From the NCBI RefSeq assembly GCF_017464355.1, contig NZ_JAFUAG010000004.1, positions 1 through 64,000 on the forward strand: a DNA stretch of 64,000 nucleotides, in the 5' to 3' direction. Positions 60,125 to 64,000 of the stretch are shown here, piece after piece. The translations under genes and the position numbers were made by a program. Source of the stretch: Ruminococcus sp. (GTDB taxonomy: Bacteria > Bacillota > Clostridia > Oscillospirales > Ruminococcaceae). The notes beneath the pieces were generated by a model, which ran no database searches, was not told the DNA's origin, and worked only from the letters and a program-made list of their open reading frames with translations. Each line of letters opens with the position of its first letter. Within the stretch, counting starts at the first letter, position 1.

Positions 60125-60916
60125 TTACTCACCCACTAAAAAAGCCTCATCTACCAGCTTCTTTAAATCTATGGAAACAGAGTGCAGCTGCTCAGCCTTT
60201 TTCAGATGAGCCAGATATTCCCTGTTGCCGTCGCCCCCTGTTATCCCCGAGGGCACCACACCCATTACCGAAAGCCCGCAGCTTTCAAACAACGCGGTCA
60301 TGCTTTGCAGCACCCGCAAATGGTCCTTTTTATCCCTTACAATGCCCTTTTTGTTGAGGGCTGCTTTTCCAGCTTCAAACTGGGGCTTTATCAGAACAGC
60401 CATTTCTCCCCCGTCGGCAAGGCAGCCCGCAAGTGCAGGCATGACAAGCGTCAGTGAAATAAATGACAGGTCAACGCTGAAAAACTGAGGCAGTTCGGCA
60501 AAATCCACAGCTGTCAGGTATCTTGCATTGACACCCTCCATGTTGACCACTTTGTCATCTTTCACGAGACTATCGTCCAGCTGGCCGTGGCCTACATCAA
60601 CAGCATAAACAAGCTTTGCGCCCCGTTTCAACAAGCACTGGGTAAATCCCCCGGTGGAAGCACCGATATCAGCACAAACTTTAGCTTCAACAGAAAGCGG
60701 GAACGAATTGAAGGCAGTTTCAAGCTTGACCAGCCCTCTGCCCACATATTCAAAGCTGCTGTTATCAACTTCAACGGCAGAGTTTTCATCAACATCTGCC
60801 GAGGTTTTAGTGCAGACCTTTCCGCCGACTTTTACACTGCCTGCCTTGATCATGGCTTTGGCACGCTCACGGCTTTTTGCAAGGCCATTTTCAGTAAGAT
60901 AAAGGTCAAGTCTCAT
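60125..60916 (-). CDS. tlyA: TlyA-family rRNA methyltransferase
   Basis: 2'-O-methyltransferase of 16S/23S rRNA type. An N-terminal S4 RNA-binding domain (residues 1-60, MRLDLYLTENGLAKSRERAKAMIKAG) is followed by an FtsJ-like domain with VCADIGASTGGFTQCLLKRGA (SAM site) and YAVDVGHGQLDD. The 263 residues match the family. It overlaps dxs by 11 bases. Some homologues were called hemolysins; that role is not supported here. Confidence 0.94.
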   Translation of the reverse strand: MRLDLYLTENGLAKSRERAKAMIKAGSVKVGGKVCTKTSADVDENSAVEVDNSSFEYVGRGLVKLETAFNSFPLSVEAKVCADIGASTGGFTQCLLKRGAKLVYAVDVGHGQLDDSLVKDDKVVNMEGVNARYLTAVDFAELPQFFSVDLSFISLTLVMPALAGCLADGGEMAVLIKPQFEAGKAALNKKGIVRDKKDHLRVLQSMTALFESCGLSVMGVVPSGITGGDGNREYLAHLKKAEQLHSVSIDLKKLVDEAFLVGE

Positions 60917-62756
60917 CTTTCAGCCTTTCTCTCACAGTTGAGGCGATCTTGTCCGCAGAGAGTCCCAGTTCATCAAGCAACGCATCGGGTTCACCGTGGG
61001 AAACCAGACCATTTATGCCGAAGGCTTCGACATTTTTGCACATAGCTGCGGCCTTTTCGGCAAGGGAACCCTCTCTATAGGTCTCTTCAAAGAAAAAGAC
61101 TTTTTTATAGCTTCTCATGATATCGATGATTTTATCTGACAACGGAAATACCTTTACAAGTTTCAGGACATCACATTTCAGCCCCTTGGGTTCAAGAAGA
61201 TCGGCAGCGTCCTTAATGTTGTCGATAAGTCTGCCATAGCTTACAAGCAGCGTATCTGCGCCATTTTTAATGTGATGGTAGCTTGTTGTGATACTGTCAA
61301 GTTCATGACCTGACACTTCCCTGCCGCGAGGATATCTGACAACGGAAACACCTTTGTCTTCCAGGACTGCCTTTTTCAGGCAAAGTCTCAGCTCCTCGTA
61401 ATCAGAGGGAGAATAGATAGTGATATCAGGCACCGATTTCAGGAAAGACATATCAAAAATACCCTGGTGGGTCTCGCCGTCACTCCCGACTATGCCTGCA
61501 CGGTCAACGCAGATCACAGCATGAAGACCGCCTATGGTCAGATCATGTATCAGCTGGTCATAGCTTCGCTGTAAAAATGTGGAATAAACGGCAAATACAG
61601 GTATCATTCCCGCAGAAGCCAGACCTCCGCAGAATGTTACAGCGTGTTCCTCCGCTATGCCTACGTCAAAAAATCTGTCGGGAAAGCTTTTGGCAAAATA
61701 CTGAAGACCTGTTCCGTACTTCATGGCGGCGGTAACAGCGCATATACGCTTGTCTGCCCGTGCAAGCCTGCAAAGCTCCTTACCCATGACAGAGGAGAAA
61801 CTGTCGGGGCTCACCACATCGGGATTACCCGTTGATATCTCAAACGAACCTACTCCGTGGAATTCCCCGGGGTTAGCTTCGGCAGGGCCGTAGCCCTTTC
61901 CCTTTACCGTATTAACATGAACAAAAACAGGCTTATTCAGGGCCTTTGCAGCTTTAAGACCAGCTTCAAGTTCTTCAAGGTCGTGGCCGTCCAGGGGGCC
62001 TATGAATTCAAACCCCAGCTCCTCAAAGAAAGTGCTGTGCAGCAGCATATTCTTAAAAGCATTCTTGGATGAACGAACGACCTTTTTCACAGGGGCGCCC
62101 ACCACGGGAGTAACATCAAGCATACGCTCCACCGCTGATTTGGTCTTCTTGTAGGAAGATCTGGTGCGCATCTTAGAGAGATATTTCGCCATACTGCCCA
62201 CGTTGCGGGATATGGACATCTCGTTATAATTTAGTATAACGATCATGTTAGTATCGCTTTTGCCTGCATTGTTCAGGCCTTCGTAGCTGAGGCCGCCCGA
62301 CATTGCACCGTCACCAAGAACAGCAATGGCATGGTGGTCATCGCCCTGGAGCTTTTTAGCGTAGGCAATGCCCAGTGCTGCTGATATGGAATTTGAGCTG
62401 TGGCCGCTTATGAAAGCATCATGCTTGGACTCATCAGGTCTGCAAAAGCCCGAGATACCGCCCTCTTTACGGAGAGTACCGAACTTATCCAGCCTGCCTG
62501 TGAGTATTTTGTGGGTATAAGCCTGATGTCCCACGTCCCAGACTATCTTGTCTTCAGGTGAATCGAAGACCCTGTGCAGAGCCATGGTCAGTTCCACCGT
62601 GCCCAGGTTTGAAGCAAGGTGTCCGCCGTTTTTGGAAACTGTCTTTATCAGCACCGTCCTTATCTGCCTGCAAAGGTCATTACACTGTTCGATATCCAGC
62701 TTTTTCAGATCCTCAGGCAGCTTAAGGCTGTAAAGATCAACTTTCTTGTTCGCCAT
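60906..62756 (-). CDS. dxs: 1-deoxy-D-xylulose-5-phosphate synthase
   Basis: First step of the MEP isoprenoid pathway, with thiamine diphosphate. The 616 residues show HLASNLGTVELTMALHRVFD, WDVGHQAYTHKILTGR, AVLGDGAMSGGLSYEGLN (TPP site), FDVGIAEEHAVTFCGGLA, and HQGIFDMSFLKSVPDI. A 20-residue insert of Lys/Ser before the second domain (SSYKKTKSAVERMLDV) is family-typical. The ispA gene lies 23 bases upstream, so precursor and chain-building steps are co-expressed. Confidence 0.96.
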   Translation of the reverse strand: MANKKVDLYSLKLPEDLKKLDIEQCNDLCRQIRTVLIKTVSKNGGHLASNLGTVELTMALHRVFDSPEDKIVWDVGHQAYTHKILTGRLDKFGTLRKEGGISGFCRPDESKHDAFISGHSSNSISAALGIAYAKKLQGDDHHAIAVLGDGAMSGGLSYEGLNNAGKSDTNMIVILNYNEMSISRNVGSMAKYLSKMRTRSSYKKTKSAVERMLDVTPVVGAPVKKVVRSSKNAFKNMLLHSTFFEELGFEFIGPLDGHDLEELEAGLKAAKALNKPVFVHVNTVKGKGYGPAEANPGEFHGVGSFEISTGNPDVVSPDSFSSVMGKELCRLARADKRICAVTAAMKYGTGLQYFAKSFPDRFFDVGIAEEHAVTFCGGLASAGMIPVFAVYSTFLQRSYDQLIHDLTIGGLHAVICVDRAGIVGSDGETHQGIFDMSFLKSVPDITIYSPSDYEELRLCLKKAVLEDKGVSVVRYPRGREVSGHELDSITTSYHHIKNGADTLLVSYGRLIDNIKDAADLLEPKGLKCDVLKLVKVFPLSDKIIDIMRSYKKVFFFEETYREGSLAEKAAAMCKNVEAFGINGLVSHGEPDALLDELGLSADKIASTVRERLKDET

Positions 62757-62779
62757 AATCTATGATTCCTCCCATAAGA

Positions 62780-63673
62780 TCATGAACGTCTGTTGAGCAG
62801 TTCCCGGGTAAGCTCATACATAAACTCGTTGTTGTCGAACTTCTTGATATGAGCCAGAGCCTGTACTGTCAGCTGAGAAGCAATCTGCTTTGACCTGTCA
62901 AGTCCCAGCAGGCTGACATAAGTGTTCTTGTGCTGCTCACTGTCACTGCCGATAGGCTTGCCCAGTTCTTCAAAGGTACCTGTTACATCGAGGATATCAT
63001 CTACTATCTGGAAAGCCCTGCCCATAGCCTGAGCATAATCTGCGGCGGCGGGTATCATCTCCAGCTTGCCCGAGAGTATAACGCCCATTACGCAGGCAGC
63101 TTCAATAAGCGCACCTGTTTTGCAGGCCTGGAGTTCGTTGAGGGTCTCAACGCTTATCTCCTCGTTCTCTGTCTGAAGGTCGATGACCTGTCCGCCTATC
63201 ATGCCGCTTGTGCCGATAGCCTTTGAGAGAACTGATATGAGCATGACCGCCTTGTCAGCCGAAACAGTGCCTTCCACAGCGCAGTCCGAGATAACTTCAA
63301 AGGCCAGAGTGTTCAGCGCATCGCCTGCAAGCAGTGCTATATCCTCGCTGAAAGCCTTATGGCAGGAGGGTTTCCCTCTGCGGTAATCATCATTGTCCAT
63401 ACAGGGCAGGTCGTCATGTATCAGTGAATAGGTGTGTATCAGTTCAACCGAGCAGGCAAGCTTGAGCATTGAGTCGATATCTTCCCCGCCGCACATACGG
63501 TAAAACTCCAGCATGAGCATTGGCCTCAGCCTTTTGCCCCCTGCACTCAGGGAATACTCCATAGCCTCCAGAACGACTCCCTGCAGTTCGGGCTTGTCCT
63601 CAGTGAACTTCAGCAGCTGCTCATTTATCTTCTCGGCATAGGCCTTCATCAGCAGCTTATTATTCTCAGTCAT
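62780..63673 (-). CDS. ispA: Polyprenyl synthetase (farnesyl diphosphate synthase)
   Basis: Head-to-tail prenyltransferase. The 297 residues contain SAGGKRLRPMLMLEFYRMCGG, the first Asp-rich motif YSLIHDDLPCMDNDDYRRGKPSCHK, and the second FQIVDDILDVTG. The DDLPCMD with short spacing is of the farnesyl/geranylgeranyl type. ATG 63673 (MTEN) is likely, with GGAG nine bases upstream; an ATG two codons earlier overlaps the xseB end and is possible. Confidence 0.94.
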   Translation of the reverse strand: MTENNKLLMKAYAEKINEQLLKFTEDKPELQGVVLEAMEYSLSAGGKRLRPMLMLEFYRMCGGEDIDSMLKLACSVELIHTYSLIHDDLPCMDNDDYRRGKPSCHKAFSEDIALLAGDALNTLAFEVISDCAVEGTVSADKAVMLISVLSKAIGTSGMIGGQVIDLQTENEEISVETLNELQACKTGALIEAACVMGVILSGKLEMIPAAADYAQAMGRAFQIVDDILDVTGTFEELGKPIGSDSEQHKNTYVSLLGLDRSKQIASQLTVQALAHIKKFDNNEFMYELTRELLNRRS

Positions 63674-63854
63674 TATCATTTTCTCCGTTCATAGTTTTTA
63701 CTGTAAGCTTGGCATTTTCAAGGACCTTCTTGCTGTCAACTGTCAGCCCGACACCTTCCTTGTAAAGTTCCAGCGCCTGATCCAGGGGCAGCTTATCGCT
63801 TTCAAGCTGCCTGACTATTTCGTCAAGCCTTTTAAGATTATCTTCAAAAGTCAT
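63666..63854 (-). CDS. xseB: Exodeoxyribonuclease VII small subunit
   Basis: A 62-residue XseB: MTFEDNLKRLDEIVRQLESDKLPLDQALELYKEGVGL, nearly the entire small helical hairpin family domain, then an acidic end. ATG 63854 with GAAAGG nine bases upstream is preferred to a TTG seven codons earlier. It partners with XseA, whose end lies 30 bases upstream, and its stop overlaps the ispA start region. Confidence 0.93.
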   Translation of the reverse strand: MTFEDNLKRLDEIVRQLESDKLPLDQALELYKEGVGLTVDSKKVLENAKLTVKTMNGENDND

Positions 63855-63884
63855 ATATTTCAGCCTTTCGGTCAATATTCTATT

Positions 63885-64000
63885 CTATGACAGCATTTGC
63901 TGTGCCGTCGGAAAATCGTACAGTTACTTTGTCACCCGAAGCAAGTTCCTTAACTGAGGTAACTGCTTCACCGTCACGTTCGACCAGCGTATAGCCCCTT
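63885..64000 (-). CDS. xseA: Exodeoxyribonuclease VII large subunit, C-terminal end (partial)
   Basis: The last 38 codons are visible: RGYTLVERDGEAVTSVKEL, then ASGDKVTVRFSDGTANAVIE and stop. RGYxL and the 'G-D-x-V-x-V-x-F-x-D-G' end are typical of XseA. The rest lies beyond the right edge. It forms the nuclease that trims single-stranded DNA with XseB directly downstream. Confidence 0.9.

Overview
The window looks like a chromosome segment of a Gram-positive anaerobic gut or rumen bacterium of the Clostridia, most likely Ruminococcus or a close relative in Oscillospiraceae. This is inferred from strong AGGAGG-type ribosome sites, consensus -35/-10 promoters, a ThyX-type thymidylate synthase, PadR/HAAS pairs, CotH and rhodanese lipoproteins, and the Firmicutes cluster xseA-xseB-ispA-dxs-tlyA-nadK-argR-recN. 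No rRNA, tRNA or CRISPR was recognised.

Layout. 0-0.14 kb: left end of an IS3-family insertion sequence, its transposase start cut by the window edge. 0.26-5.5 kb: glyA, a promoter with a 23-codon micro-ORF and a terminator/attenuator, two GNAT acetyltransferases, metA (acetyl-type by its Glu111), a YoaK-like membrane protein and a P1-family peptidase. 5.5-11.6 kb: MATE exporter, CotH lipoprotein, PadR regulator with twin operators and its membrane partner, a relic of an isochorismatase-like hydrolase, and a rhodanese-cyclophilin lipoprotein.

11.643-22.652 kb: an 11,010-bp integrative element, the main discovery in the window. It sits inside the 3' end of an esterase lipoprotein gene. Rejoining the flanks at a shared GA dinucleotide restores the esterase reading frame, and the dyads of the rebuilt attB and attP are both centred on that GA. 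The element carries a large serine integrase next to its right end, an excisionase-like protein, a small serine resolvase behind what looks like a three-site res locus, an XRE repressor, two paralogous HTH proteins of unknown family, a lipoprotein, a BspA-type LRR protein, and a 1046-residue family B DNA polymerase with exonuclease and polymerase motifs. I see no relaxase, conjugation or phage structural gene. I infer a self-synthesising (pipolin- or casposon-like in concept) element that uses serine rather than tyrosine recombination.

22.6-35.3 kb: esterase 5' part, AlaX, a cREC receiver protein, a DHH phosphoesterase, a hotdog thioesterase, a nucleotidyltransferase, glycogen debranching enzyme, a PARG-like macrodomain protein with a pentapeptide-repeat partner, an S51 peptidase, NfeD with one short and one full-length SPFH protein, and a flavin reductase. 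35.4-48.1 kb: arginine biosynthesis (argG, argH, argC, argJ, argB, argD, argF; ARG-box-like palindromes precede argG) with unusual passengers: a pentapeptide-repeat protein, a degenerate GH3 lipoprotein, TraX, a GNAT and two membrane proteins. argR itself lies near the right end. 48.2-57 kb: U32 peptidase, mltG, 5-formyl-THF cyclo-ligase, DJ-1, DUF2156, a thymidylate kinase-thyX pair, an alpha/beta hydrolase and an AraC regulator. 57.1-64 kb: recN, argR, nadK, tlyA, dxs, ispA, xseB and the 3' end of xseA, closely packed on the minus strand.
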